Source: Paraburkholderia sabiae (GTDB lineage: Bacteria; Pseudomonadota; Gammaproteobacteria; Burkholderiales; Burkholderiaceae). From it: 64,000 nt of DNA. The translations under genes were made by a program, and so were the position numbers. This document shows positions 19,949 through 28,930 of this stretch, piece after piece; position 1 is the first letter of the stretch, and the number at the start of each line of letters is the position of its first letter. The notes beneath the pieces were generated by a model, which saw only the letters and a program-made list of their open reading frames with translations, ran no database searches and was not told the origin of the DNA. The DNA is taken from the NCBI RefSeq assembly GCF_030412785.1, contig NZ_CP125297.1, positions 496,001 through 560,000 on the forward strand. Direction: 5' to 3'.

Positions 19949-20845
19949 ATGATTCGCGATCTCGACAGCGCGCTGCTGCGTACGTTCGTGACGGTGATTG
20001 AGGCCGGCAGCGTGAGCAACGCTGCAATGGTACTTCATCGCACCCAGGCTGCCGTCAGCATGGCGCTTCGTCGTCTTGAAGACGAAGTTGGCCAACGCCT
20101 GCTCGAACGTTCGCCGCGCGGCGTGAAGCCGACCTCGGCGGGCAGTGTGCTGCTACCGTACGCGCACAAGTTGCTCGAAATTGGGCTTGCCGCCCGCTCC
20201 GCACTCAATGCAGGCGACGTTTCAGGTACCGTCAGGATTGGCATTCTGGAAGACGTCGCAATGAGTCACCTCCGTCATGCACTCAGGCAGTTCTCGGCAT
20301 CGTTTCCCGACGTCGCACTGGAGATCGTCGTCGACGCCAGCCCTGCGTTATCGCAGCGGCTCGCAAGCAACGCGCTGGATTTTGCGATTGGCGATCCTGC
20401 GCTGATTCACGTCGAGCCGCTCGTTACCTGGCGGCATCCGCTTCGCTGGGCCGTCGCACGCACACGAAACGCTGACCTGCGAGGTGGGCCCCTGCCTATC
20501 GTTGCATTCGGCGGAGCATGTCGATGGCAGGAGAACTTCTTTGCGACATTGCTTGACGCCGGCATCGCGTGGCGCGTCGCGTGCACGAGCACCAGTTTGT
20601 CCGCAATCCAGTCGGCCGTTGAGGCCGGGCTTGGTATTGCCCTGCTTCTCGATTGGCATGTGCGGCGCGATACGATGCGGGCAATCGATCCGTGTTCTGT
20701 CGGGCTGCCTATACCACCTGTCGCGGAGTTCGGCCTGTTTAGTCCCGCGAATGCACACGACAGCACGTCCGCAGCAGCGGCTCTGCAGCGCTTCCTCTTT
20801 CGCGCGTTGCAATTGGGATCCACAGACGACGGCGCGCTCAACTAA
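19949..20845 (+). CDS. LysR-family transcriptional regulator
   Basis: 298 aa from the ATG at 19949; a TTG sits one codon earlier. The winged helix-turn-helix covers about residues 5-63 (AGSVSNAAMVLHRTQAAVSMAL), followed by a substrate-binding domain starting SGTVRIGILEDVA. It is not a second NodD: the N-terminus and effector domain differ. Divergent orientation to the di-iron oxidase/ATP-grasp operon is the usual LysR arrangement, so control of that operon is the simplest inference, though nifA downstream is an alternative target. Confidence 0.88.
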   Translation: MIRDLDSALLRTFVTVIEAGSVSNAAMVLHRTQAAVSMALRRLEDEVGQRLLERSPRGVKPTSAGSVLLPYAHKLLEIGLAARSALNAGDVSGTVRIGILEDVAMSHLRHALRQFSASFPDVALEIVVDASPALSQRLASNALDFAIGDPALIHVEPLVTWRHPLRWAVARTRNADLRGGPLPIVAFGGACRWQENFFATLLDAGIAWRVACTSTSLSAIQSAVEAGLGIALLLDWHVRRDTMRAIDPCSVGLPIPPVAEFGLFSPANAHDSTSAAAALQRFLFRALQLGSTDDGALN

Positions 20846-21575
20846 GGGCGTACCGGCTTCCGGCGGGCTGCGTCGGACGGGGTGAGCTTTCGACGCATCA
20901 GAACTCGCGGTATATGCGGGAGACAAATGCGCCGGGCTGCCACCGTCCAGGCGCAAGGGGAATCTCTGGGGGGACGGCGATATTCCAGCAAGTCGGTGAA
21001 TGAAGCTTGACAAATGTCATTGAAAAATCTAGAAGGACATGCAATCAGATTTCCTTCCCTCAAGCAGGTCGTTCTTGTTATTGGTGCATTCGAACAGTAA
21101 GCGGATGCTCGATTGATCGATTCATACGCTCAAGGCCGAATGCCTGCCGGGCGCAGTGCTTGAGAGATGACCTGTTGCAGAAGAGATGAGCGAGGCGAGG
21201 CGTAGTTCTCGTAACATGGCGCCACACTCGTATGTCGCGTTCCGGCTAGACGCGGCCCCCGTCCGTTTGTATCGAGCTTCGGTGCAAGTTAATAAGCAAG
21301 ACTCGTAAGTTGCCCGATGCTGAAGATGACGTTAATTTGTAGTAAAACCTCCAATTTTTTCCGTTAGTATCCTAGGCGCGCATACGGGCACGTTGTTGTA
21401 GTTGTCGCCCCTATTCGATATCGCAGTTGCGACTTTGTCCGTTTTGTCGGCGTCGTCGACACGCGCTTAGTTGTGGCGTGCAAATTTGTCATCGCCGACG
21501 CGAGCACAGTATCGACTTTTTTGTCGAGCCGTGTTGCCGGCGGCGCTTGGCGCGCTAGCGCCGGAGTTCAAATCC
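20846..21575. other. Region upstream of nifA
   Basis: About 730 bp without a supported gene. A possible sigma-70 type promoter (TTGACA, 17-bp spacer, TAGAAG) lies at 21007-21035, far from nifA. I found no TGT-N10-ACA site and no -24/-12 element, so there is no sign of nifA autoactivation here. A GTG at 21471 is open and in frame with nifA, and would extend the protein by 35 residues. Confidence 0.4.
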
Positions 21576-23219
21576 ATGCCGCATTTTCATGTCAACGAGA
21601 GAGCTCGAGATTTCGATGTAGTGTACGAAGTAGTAAAGACGCTAGTCTCGTCCCGTGATGCCGAGCGGACGTTGGACAGGTCACTGCGTTATCTGTCATA
21701 TGCGCTCGGATGGCGCTCCGCGTTCATCGCCGTCAGGGAACCGAATGGACATCTGTGCAGTTTGTGCAGCACTGGGCTGTCAGAGGGGTGGCGCGACAGT
21801 GCGCGATTCTTGTCTGGAGAAGGGATCGTAGGACGGTTGCACTCGAGCGACGCGGCAGTGGTTGTGCCTGAGCTGAATGAAGAACCGCTTTTGGCGGACG
21901 ACATCGGAGCCTTCGGTGTATCGGAAGGTGAACATGTCGCTCTGCTCGGGACTCCGATCCGGCACGAAGGGCGGCCGCTCGGCGTGCTTGTGGCTTTTTG
22001 CGAGAATGCGGACGGCAAGCGCTCTTTCGGCGATGACCTTCATCTTATGAAGATTGTAGCGGCGCCGATGGCACAGGCGCTGCTGCTTCATCGTCGCGAG
22101 AAGGCCATGCACGACGGCGCAGAGCCGGCCAGGCACCCGCGTAAGGAAACCATTCGTGCATATCAGCTCGATAACACGATCGGTGCGTCGGCGGCGATGC
22201 AGCAGGTATTCGCGCAGGTCCATCAAGTGGCGCCGGCTAGAACGACGGTGCTGTTGCGGGGCGAGAGTGGTACGGGCAAGGAATTGATCGCGCGTTCAAT
22301 CTGGCGTCTATCCCCGCGCAAGGAGCAGCCATTCATCGCGGTGAATTGTGCGGCGCTCACGGAAACGCTGCTCGAAAGCGAGTTATTCGGCCATGAGAAG
22401 GGCGCGTTCACTGGGGCGCAATCTCAACGCAAGGGGCGTTTCGAGCTAGCGCACGGTGGGACACTTTTTCTTGACGAAATCGGCGATATCTCTTCGTCCT
22501 TCCAGGCGAAGCTCTTGCGCGTTTTGCAAGAGCGGGAGTTCGAACGGGTAGGTGGCGCGACGCCGGTAAGAGTTGACGTAAGGCTGATTGTTGCGACGAA
22601 TCGCAATCTGGAACGAATGGTGAGGGACGGGGAGTTTCGCGCGGATCTGTATTACCGCATCAACGTGGTAAGTATTCTTTTGCCGCCGCTGCGCGAGCGT
22701 CGCCAAGACATTCCGGCGATGGCACAGTATTTCCTCGATCGTTTCAACCGCGACAACGGTCGCTTACTGCGCTTCAGCGACGAAGCATTGCGCGTGCTGT
22801 CGAACTGTTACTGGCCCGGCAACGTGCGCGAACTCGAGAACTGTGTTGAGCGCACTGCGACGATGACCCACCATGACATCATAGATCGCCTTTCCTTCCT
22901 CTGCGAGATCGACCAGTGCCTGACAAAGGTATTGCATCACATCGAGCGTGAAGATGCTGTGCGTCCCGGTCCCTCGTCGAACCTTGTTGCGAGCGAAGCG
23001 CCGAACGCGGTGGCAAGTGGCCACGCCGCCGATCTTAACGGCGGCCGGTTCGATGTCCGTGGCGGCGACGGCAGGCCGGAGGGCGAGCGTGAGCGGCTCG
23101 TCTGGGCAATGGAGCGTTGTGGGTGGGTGCAGGCGAAAGCAGCCCGGCTCCTCGGCATCACGCCGCGGCAAATTGGCTACGCGCTGCGCAAGCACGAGAT
23201 CGAGGTACGTCGCTTCTAG
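21576..23219 (+). CDS. nifA: Nitrogen fixation sigma-54 activator NifA
   Basis: 547 aa from the ATG at 21576 (an in-frame GTG at 21471 is possible). Activates nif and fix promoters with RNA polymerase-sigma54. The N-terminal GAF domain covers about residues 10-165. The AAA+ domain has Walker A GESGTGKE, the sigma54 contact loop GAFTGA and LFLDEIGD. The C-terminal helix-turn-helix is [23 protein letters not shown]. Four cysteines follow C-x11-C-x19-C-x4-C exactly, from LSNCYWPG through LCEIDQC. That is the metal-binding motif of NifA proteins directly inactivated by oxygen, as in Bradyrhizobium, so no NifL is expected. Confidence 0.96.
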   Translation: MPHFHVNERARDFDVVYEVVKTLVSSRDAERTLDRSLRYLSYALGWRSAFIAVREPNGHLCSLCSTGLSEGWRDSARFLSGEGIVGRLHSSDAAVVVPELNEEPLLADDIGAFGVSEGEHVALLGTPIRHEGRPLGVLVAFCENADGKRSFGDDLHLMKIVAAPMAQALLLHRREKAMHDGAEPARHPRKETIRAYQLDNTIGASAAMQQVFAQVHQVAPARTTVLLRGESGTGKELIARSIWRLSPRKEQPFIAVNCAALTETLLESELFGHEKGAFTGAQSQRKGRFELAHGGTLFLDEIGDISSSFQAKLLRVLQEREFERVGGATPVRVDVRLIVATNRNLERMVRDGEFRADLYYRINVVSILLPPLRERRQDIPAMAQYFLDRFNRDNGRLLRFSDEALRVLSNCYWPGNVRELENCVERTATMTHHDIIDRLSFLCEIDQCLTKVLHHIEREDAVRPGPSSNLVASEAPNAVASGHAADLNGGRFDVRGGDGRPEGERERLVWAMERCGWVQAKAARLLGITPRQIGYALRKHEIEVRRF

Positions 23220-23351
23220 ACACGAGGCCCGTAAGTACATCTGCATTGTCGTGCAATGTCGCAATCCTTTCAACTCTGTCGGAATGACGGCGATGACGAC
23301 AATTCCTGTCCCTGCAAGCGCCGTAATGGCGCCGCATGCGCTCCACATCGA

Positions 23352-23366
23352 TGGTATGCAACTTGC
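23352..23366 (+). promoter_or_regulatory. Candidate -24/-12 (sigma-54) promoter for nifE
   Basis: TGGTATGCAACTTGC keeps GG and GC at the right spacing and the TTGC of the -12 half, with two changes from TGGCAC in the -24 half. It ends 34 bp before the nifE ATG. No good NifA upstream site was found within about 150 bp, so confidence is limited. Confidence 0.5.
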
Positions 23367-23400
23367 GTTTCGTCGTGGACCTCAATTGTCAGGAGTCGCG

Positions 23401-24933
23401 ATGTTGTTCAAGACGAGCACTGCCGTAGTGTTCGACGAGCCAGGTTGCTCGAAGAACCAGGCCAAGAGCGAGAAGGAGCGAAAGCAGGGCTGCGCGAAAC
23501 AGGCCTCACCGGGGACGGCGGCTGGCGGGTGCGCGTTCGACGGCGCGAAGATCGCATTGCAGCCGGTTGTTGACGTTGCTCACCTCGTTCACGGCCCGAT
23601 CGCATGCGAGGGGAACTCCTGGGATAACAGGCATGCGGCATCTTCCGGGTCGACGCTCTACCGCACAGGCTTCACGACTGACCTCAATGAACTCGATGTG
23701 ATCTATGGGGGCGAGAGGCGGCTCTTCAGTAGTGTGCGCGAGATCATAGAAAAGTACGATCCGCCCGCCGTGTTCGTATATCAGACGTGCGTGACCGCGC
23801 TCATCGGCGACGACATAGAAGCGGTTTGCAAACACGCATCCGAAAAGTTCGGGAAGCCCGTTATACCGGTGAATGCTCCCGGCTTCGCCGGATCGAAAAA
23901 CGCGGGAAACAAACTTGGGGGCGAGGCGCTTCTCGATTACGTGATTGGCACTCGTGAACCGGCGTATACGACGCCTTGGGACATTAATATCATCGGCGAA
24001 TATAACCTGTCGGGTGAATTGTGGCAGACGAAGCCGCTCTTCGATGCACTCGGTATCCGTATATTGTCCTGCATTTCCGGCGATGGCCGGTACAGTGAGA
24101 TAGCGACTGCGCACCGCGCGAAGGTCAATATGGTGGTGTGCTCGAAGTCGATGATCAACGTCGCGACAAGGATGCGGCAGCGCTACGGCATTCCGTACTT
24201 TGAGGGCTCGTTTTACGGAATCGGCGATATGAGCGATGCGCTACGCCGGCTCGCGAAGCTGCTGGTGCAGCAGGGCGCGCCTGAGAATCTGCTTGCGCGT
24301 ACCGAGCGGTTGATTGCGGCAGAAGAGGCACGTGCTTGGGCTCGCATTGCTCCGTACCGCGAGCAACTCGATGGCAAGCGGGTGTTGCTGATCACGGGCG
24401 GTGTGAAGTCGTGGTCGGTTGTGGCGGCATTGCAGGAGGCGGGGCTTGAGATCGTCGGCACGAGTGTTAAGAAGAGCACGGAGGGCGACAAGGACCGGAT
24501 CAAAGAGATCATGGGAGACGACGCGCGCATGGTCGAGAATATGACGGCACGGGAGATGTACGCGATGCTCTGCGAGGCGAAAGCCGACATCATGCTGTCT
24601 GGTGGGCGCTCGCAGTATGTCGCGCTGAAGGCGCGCACGCCATGGCTCGACGTCAACCAGGAACGCCATCATCCATACGCCGGGTATGAGGGCATCGTCG
24701 CGCTAGTGCGCGAAATCGACCGCGCGATCCATAACCCGGTCTGGGATCTGGTGCGTATTCCGGCGCCGTGGGATGACGAGGGTGAGAACGTCAGTGCTGG
24801 TCTGCCGCAGTTCGCGGAGGACAGGACGCCAGAGTTGCCGCATGAAAGCGTGCAGGGTTGCGCGACTGGGGGTTTGTCCGGGCGTCACACCTTGAGCGCA
24901 GCGCGGAGCACGGAGCGAACATCATGGCTGTAG
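23401..24933 (+). CDS. nifE: Nitrogenase FeMo-cofactor scaffold protein NifE
   Basis: 510 aa. With NifN it forms the NifEN scaffold on which the NifB cofactor is matured to FeMo-co. I chose the ATG at 23401, preceded by AGGAG, because MLFKTSTAVVFDEPGCSKN matches the NifE start. An open frame extends back into nifA but is not real. Conserved cysteines are seen in GGCAFDGA, IACEGNSWDNR and [16 protein letters not shown]. The C-terminus is longer than usual after PVWDLVRIPAPW. It overlaps nifN by 10 bp. Confidence 0.96.
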   Translation: MLFKTSTAVVFDEPGCSKNQAKSEKERKQGCAKQASPGTAAGGCAFDGAKIALQPVVDVAHLVHGPIACEGNSWDNRHAASSGSTLYRTGFTTDLNELDVIYGGERRLFSSVREIIEKYDPPAVFVYQTCVTALIGDDIEAVCKHASEKFGKPVIPVNAPGFAGSKNAGNKLGGEALLDYVIGTREPAYTTPWDINIIGEYNLSGELWQTKPLFDALGIRILSCISGDGRYSEIATAHRAKVNMVVCSKSMINVATRMRQRYGIPYFEGSFYGIGDMSDALRRLAKLLVQQGAPENLLARTERLIAAEEARAWARIAPYREQLDGKRVLLITGGVKSWSVVAALQEAGLEIVGTSVKKSTEGDKDRIKEIMGDDARMVENMTAREMYAMLCEAKADIMLSGGRSQYVALKARTPWLDVNQERHHPYAGYEGIVALVREIDRAIHNPVWDLVRIPAPWDDEGENVSAGLPQFAEDRTPELPHESVQGCATGGLSGRHTLSAARSTERTSWL

Positions 24934-26273
24934 TCGTTGAGTCAAAGAAAGCCTGCACGGTCAATCCGCTGAAAACGAGCCAACCGCTGGGCGCGAGCTA
25001 TGCGGCCATGGGACTCGACGCGTGCATGCCGGTGATGCACGGCTCGCAAGGCTGCACGTCGTTCGGCCTCGTGCTGCTGGTGCGCCATTTCAGAGAGGCA
25101 ATTCCGCTGCAGACAACAGCGATGAATGAAGTTACCACTATTCTCGGCGGATATGAAAACGTCGAGACAGCGCTGCTAAACATCCGTAGGCGCGCGGCGC
25201 CAAAAATCATCGTGCTCTGCTCGACTGGGCTCACCGAGACGAACGGGGAAGACATCGTGGGCCATCTCGCGATGGTGCGCAGTCGCAAGCCCGAACTGAA
25301 CGACACTGAGCTCGTCTACGTTTCGACGCCGGATTATGTTGGCGCCTTTGAGGATGGATACAGGCATGCTCTTACCGCGATCGTGAAGACGCTGGTCAAG
25401 CCGCTGCCTACTGTACACCGACAGGTCAATCTGCTACCCGGTTGTCATCTATCGCCTGGCGATATTGACGAATTGCGAGAGATCGTCAGCGCATTCGGGC
25501 TAAACCCGATCATACTCCCCGACGTCTCGCGTTCGCTCGACGGCCATCTTTCGCCTGTCTGGCGCGGTACAACGCTAGGCGGAACTACGCTCGATCAGAT
25601 CCGGATGGCGGGTGGTTCGGCCTTTACGATCGGAGTTGGCGAACAAACCCGTGAAGGTGCGCAGACGCTCGAGTCGATAGCTGGGACGCCGTTCGAAATT
25701 TTCGAGCGGCTCACCGGGCTCGAACCCAATGACCGGTTCTTGCAGCGCCTCGCGCAACTGTCGGGGCAGGCCGTTCCGGCAAAGTACCGCCGGCAGCGCA
25801 GCCAACTGGTCGATGCGATGCTCGACGGCCATTTTTACACCGGCGGTATCAAGGCGGCCTTGGGTGCGGAACCTGATTTGCTGCTCGCAATCGGTTCCCT
25901 GCTACAGGAAATGGGCGCGGATCTGTCGGTCTGCGTCAGCACGACCACATCGGCGTCGCATGCGCTACTGCCGGCGAGCACGGTGGTGCTGGGTGACCTG
26001 GAAGACATGGAGCGAGCCGCGACCGCGTGCGATCTGCTCATTACTCATTCGCACGGCAGGCAGATGGCCGCACGCCTTGACAAGCCACTCATGCGCGTAG
26101 GCTTTCCCGTGTTTGACCGCATCGGTAACGCACATCGTTGCCAGATCGGCTATCGAGGCACAATGAACCTTATCTTCGAAATCACAAATCTGCTGATCGA
26201 ACAGATTGTACACCGCCATCCAGCCGACTGGGTGTTGCCGCCATCGCCGCCGCCGCAGCAGTCCCGGCTATGA
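24924..26273 (+). CDS. nifN: Nitrogenase cofactor scaffold protein NifN
   Basis: 449 aa from the ATG at 24924 (MAVVVESKKACTVNPLKTS), inside the end of nifE, implying translational coupling. NifK-like partner of NifE. Cofactor- and cluster-region motifs are SQPLGASYAAMGLDACMP and HGSQGCTSFG. Earlier in-frame starts would only lengthen the overlap and lack the family start. Confidence 0.96.
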   Translation: MAVVVESKKACTVNPLKTSQPLGASYAAMGLDACMPVMHGSQGCTSFGLVLLVRHFREAIPLQTTAMNEVTTILGGYENVETALLNIRRRAAPKIIVLCSTGLTETNGEDIVGHLAMVRSRKPELNDTELVYVSTPDYVGAFEDGYRHALTAIVKTLVKPLPTVHRQVNLLPGCHLSPGDIDELREIVSAFGLNPIILPDVSRSLDGHLSPVWRGTTLGGTTLDQIRMAGGSAFTIGVGEQTREGAQTLESIAGTPFEIFERLTGLEPNDRFLQRLAQLSGQAVPAKYRRQRSQLVDAMLDGHFYTGGIKAALGAEPDLLLAIGSLLQEMGADLSVCVSTTTSASHALLPASTVVLGDLEDMERAATACDLLITHSHGRQMAARLDKPLMRVGFPVFDRIGNAHRCQIGYRGTMNLIFEITNLLIEQIVHRHPADWVLPPSPPPQQSRL

Positions 26274-26329
26274 AATGACGGTGCTGGTGATTAAAGCCAG
26301 CACCATGAAAATCACTAGGAATCCATCGC

Positions 26330-26746
26330 ATGAAAATTGCATTTGCCACACAGGATAAGGTGCATGTCGACGCGCACTTCGGGTCGGCGAAGAACATCGT
26401 TACGTACGATGTAACGGCCGACAGCCATACGTTCGTGGAAGCCTTTTATTTTGGTGACAATCTGGTCGAGGACGGCGACGAGGACAAGCTCACGCAGAAG
26501 CTTGAAGTGATCCAGGGCTGTGCGATTCTGTACGTCGCGGCTATCGGCGGTTCGGGCGCGGCACGCGTGGTTGCGCTGAAAGTCCATCCGGTAAAAGTTT
26601 CGCAGCCCGAGTCGATCGAGGACATCCTGATCAAACTGACGGACGTCCTGAAGGGCACGCCGCCACCGTGGTTGCGCAAGGCGCTCACCAAAAATGCTGG
26701 CAGGTCATACGATATTGCAGAGGATGACGAGATACTTTATCGCTAA
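26330..26746 (+). CDS. nifX: NifX, FeMo-cofactor precursor carrier
   Basis: 138 aa. Binds NifB-co and FeMo-co intermediates during transfer to and from NifEN. The NifX/NafY domain is visible from MKIAFATQDKVHVDAHFGSA through VSQPESIEDILIKL. AGGAATCC lies before the ATG at 26330. It follows nifN by 56 bp. Confidence 0.95.
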   Translation: MKIAFATQDKVHVDAHFGSAKNIVTYDVTADSHTFVEAFYFGDNLVEDGDEDKLTQKLEVIQGCAILYVAAIGGSGAARVVALKVHPVKVSQPESIEDILIKLTDVLKGTPPPWLRKALTKNAGRSYDIAEDDEILYR

Positions 26747-26817
26747 CTCAATCACTGACACGATTGCCGCGCTGGCGTCCCCGCGACGCCCGAAGTGGTT
26801 CGTGTGAGAGGGAAGAC

Positions 26818-27039
26818 ATGATGAATGACCCGCGAGAACTTAAGGCGCGCCTGAAAAAGCTCAATGCGTTGGCAATGCAAGCCAAGATGGATCTGCATGA
26901 CCTGTCGGAGGAACTGCCGACCGGTTGGGAGCAGATCCTGATGGTCGCCCAGCGCTGTCACGACGCGCACGCCGCGCTGATGGACGCGCGCAAAACCGTA
27001 GCGGCGGTTCCGGGTGAACCGCCCCGGGGGCTGACATGA
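26818..27039 (+). CDS. Small nif-cluster protein (NifX-associated, DUF683-like)
   Basis: 73-aa helical protein: RELKARLKKLNALAMQAKMD and DLSEELPTGWEQI are typical of the small CCE_0567/DUF683 proteins found after nifX. GAGAGGGAAG precedes tandem ATGs at 26818 and 26821. It overlaps the ferredoxin gene by ATGA. The larger DUF269 gene that often sits between nifX and this family is absent here. Function unknown; a role in cofactor assembly or metal delivery is inferred from context. Confidence 0.85.
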   Translation: MMNDPRELKARLKKLNALAMQAKMDLHDLSEELPTGWEQILMVAQRCHDAHAALMDARKTVAAVPGEPPRGLT

Positions 27040-27338
27040 ACGGTACCTTCAGCGTGAAGCTACCCGGTGGAAAAATCTGGACTCCGGCATTTGTCTGCTC
27101 GCTCGACGAGCAAAAATGCATTGGCTGCGGGCGATGCTTTCGAGTCTGTTCTCAAGGTGTCCTTCAACTCGTTGGTGTAAGCGAGGACGGCGCGCTCATT
27201 CCGTTCGATGACGATGATGAAGACGAGTACCAAAAGAAGGTCATGACAATTGCGCACCCGCAGTTGTGTATCGGCTGCACGGCGTGCGCGAAGATCTGTC
27301 CGAAAAAGTGCTACAGGCACGTCCCGGCGCAGATTTGA
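27036..27338 (+). CDS. fdxB: Nif-specific ferredoxin III (2[4Fe-4S])
   Basis: 100 aa with two cluster motifs: CIGCGRCFRVC and CIGCTACAKICPKKC. An acidic insert (DDDDEDEYQ) lies between them, which is characteristic of FdxB. Probably supplies electrons to cofactor synthesis or nitrogenase. ATGA overlap with the preceding small gene. Confidence 0.95.
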   Translation: MNGTFSVKLPGGKIWTPAFVCSLDEQKCIGCGRCFRVCSQGVLQLVGVSEDGALIPFDDDDEDEYQKKVMTIAHPQLCIGCTACAKICPKKCYRHVPAQI

Positions 27339-27354
27339 GCGGGAGAGTATCACT

Positions 27355-27927
27355 ATGGATTTCCATGCGACGCTGATGCTCCACGCGATAAACCCTAACG
27401 ACTGCACGGTCCTTGCACTTGCTGGAGTGCTTTCAGCGGCGTTCGAGGAAGCCGGCGTGCGCATACTGCCTATCTGCGGACTCAATGCCGACGAGACCAG
27501 CTGGCTACTTGCACGGTGGTTCCCAGGCGCGGACGGCGCATTATCGCTGCCACAGGGCGCATCGGCTGTGACCATCCCACAGCGTGGCTCGCGAAACGAC
27601 GAGGTCGAAGACCTCATAGCCTTGTTCAAGGCGCATGCTGATCCGCGCGCAGGGACAACCAGCGAAGTCCATTGTATTTCCCATGCCCTAGCCTGCGCCT
27701 GTGTGCGGGACAAACACCTCTGGCAGGACTTGCGCCTTCGTTCGCGGCATGAATTGTCGGCGCTGCTCGGCTACTGGTTTCCACGGCTTGCTGAGAAAAA
27801 CGTCCACGGCATGAAGTGGAAAAAATTCCTCCATAAGCAACTGTGCGAGCGAGAGGCCTTGTCTATTTGCAAGGCCCCGTACTGCAGCGACTGCGCGGAT
27901 TTTGTGGATTGCTTCGGACCGGAATGA
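27355..27927 (+). CDS. nifQ: Molybdenum donor protein NifQ
   Basis: 190 aa. Delivers molybdenum as a Mo-Fe-S cluster for FeMo-co synthesis. The C-terminal signature C-x4-C-x2-C-x5-C is present (CKAPYCSDCADFVDC). I chose the ATG at 27355 (MDFHATLMLHAINP), 16 bp after fdxB stops; the longer open frame overlaps fdxB. Last gene of the nifE operon, convergent with the TPR gene. Confidence 0.94.
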   Translation: MDFHATLMLHAINPNDCTVLALAGVLSAAFEEAGVRILPICGLNADETSWLLARWFPGADGALSLPQGASAVTIPQRGSRNDEVEDLIALFKAHADPRAGTTSEVHCISHALACACVRDKHLWQDLRLRSRHELSALLGYWFPRLAEKNVHGMKWKKFLHKQLCEREALSICKAPYCSDCADFVDCFGPE

Positions 27928-28071
27928 AGATTCTGGCTGCCCGAATGAGCATGCGCCTGCGGGGAAGGTGCACGATGACTGTCAGGTCCGACACTGAAAC
28001 TCGAACGCCCCAGAAACTCACACGTAGTTTCTCGGTAGCCGTGCCGAGGATGTACTGCCAGTCAGAGGCAA

Positions 28072-28557
28072 TTATCGTGATCCGGGCTGTTTCAGCAAAG
28101 CTTCCACGACATCGAACCCGACGCTATCGGTAGGGTCAAGCTTGCGTAGCTTGGCGATCAGCTTCAGTGCAACGGCGCGGTTGCCGCGCCGCACGCTGAT
28201 GAACGCCAGTGCCTTGAGCGTGAATAGCCAGAAGCGGCTAGGACCGGGAATGGTGAAGTCCGCATCGCCCGGTTGTACCGCACACCAGTTGCTGTCGATC
28301 GACGCTTGTCGGGCGGCGACCACCAAGGCCTTGGTCGCGACCTCCTGCGCCTCGCCAAGTTCACCGCGGTTTGCATGGAACTTATACAGAAGATAGTAGG
28401 GGGGAAGGCAGCGCGGGTACGTCAGAACCGCAGTCCATAGCGCGGCGGCCACATCCTCATCGTCGCCGCCGCGAGCCGTATCCATCAGCTGTAGCACGGC
28501 TGCGGGGACGTTGCCGCCAAAGAGGTTGGTCGATTCGATACCGGTAATGAGGTTCAT
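28072..28557 (-). CDS. TPR-like protein at the end of the fixABCX operon
   Basis: 161 aa, starting at the ATG at 28557 with GGAG 8 bp ahead. Helical pairs such as AAALWTAVLTYPRCLPPYYLLYK are sliced here as AALWTAVLTYPRCLPPYY; GELGEAQEVATKAL and NRAVALKLIAKLRKLDP suggest two to three tetratricopeptide-type repeats. It follows fixX by 73 bp on the same strand, so it is probably co-expressed with nitrogen fixation genes. Function not known. Confidence 0.75.
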   Translation of the reverse strand: MNLITGIESTNLFGGNVPAAVLQLMDTARGGDDEDVAAALWTAVLTYPRCLPPYYLLYKFHANRGELGEAQEVATKALVVAARQASIDSNWCAVQPGDADFTIPGPSRFWLFTLKALAFISVRRGNRAVALKLIAKLRKLDPTDSVGFDVVEALLKQPGSR

Positions 28558-28630
28558 TAACTTGCTCCGATGATGGTGCTCCCCCGCCTTTCGTGAAGTT
28601 CGGGAGCCGATTTGATTAAGATGTGTTTCT

Positions 28631-28930
28631 CTACCCGAATTTGAACAGGATGCCATGCCCGCCACGTGGGTACGCCCATTCGAGGTTGTGGTGTTCTGTG
28701 CATAGAATGCGGCAACTGCCGCATTCTAGGCAGCCGTCGGTAATTAGCATGACCGAGCCGTTGTTCTCCTCCCGATAGCAGGACGCAGGGCATACGAAGG
28801 TGCAGCTTTTGTCGGCACAGTCGTTGGTGCAGACGTCAACATTTTTGATATGGACGTGCGGCCGGCCTACGTCCACGCGGTAGCGGTTCTGAAACAGCTT
28901 TTCCTCAATATTGACATCGACCGCTTTCAT
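28631..28930 (-). CDS. fixX: Ferredoxin-like protein FixX
   Basis: 99 aa. Small Fe-S partner of the FixABCX electron-bifurcating complex that raises electrons to nitrogenase. Cysteines in CTFVCPASCY and CLECGSCRILC fit one [4Fe-4S] ferredoxin fold with extra cysteines. Overlaps fixC by 4 bp. Confidence 0.95.
   Translation of the reverse strand: MKAVDVNIEEKLFQNRYRVDVGRPHVHIKNVDVCTNDCADKSCTFVCPASCYREENNGSVMLITDGCLECGSCRILCTEHHNLEWAYPRGGHGILFKFG

Noticed and set aside
22948..23400. Open frame extending nifE upstream through the end of nifA
   Set aside because: The sequence there is antisense-like and unrelated to NifE; the ATG at 23401 has a ribosome site and the family start.
23220..23400. 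A NifA site upstream of nifE
   Set aside because: Several TGTCG half-sites are present but none has ACA at 10-bp spacing on either strand.
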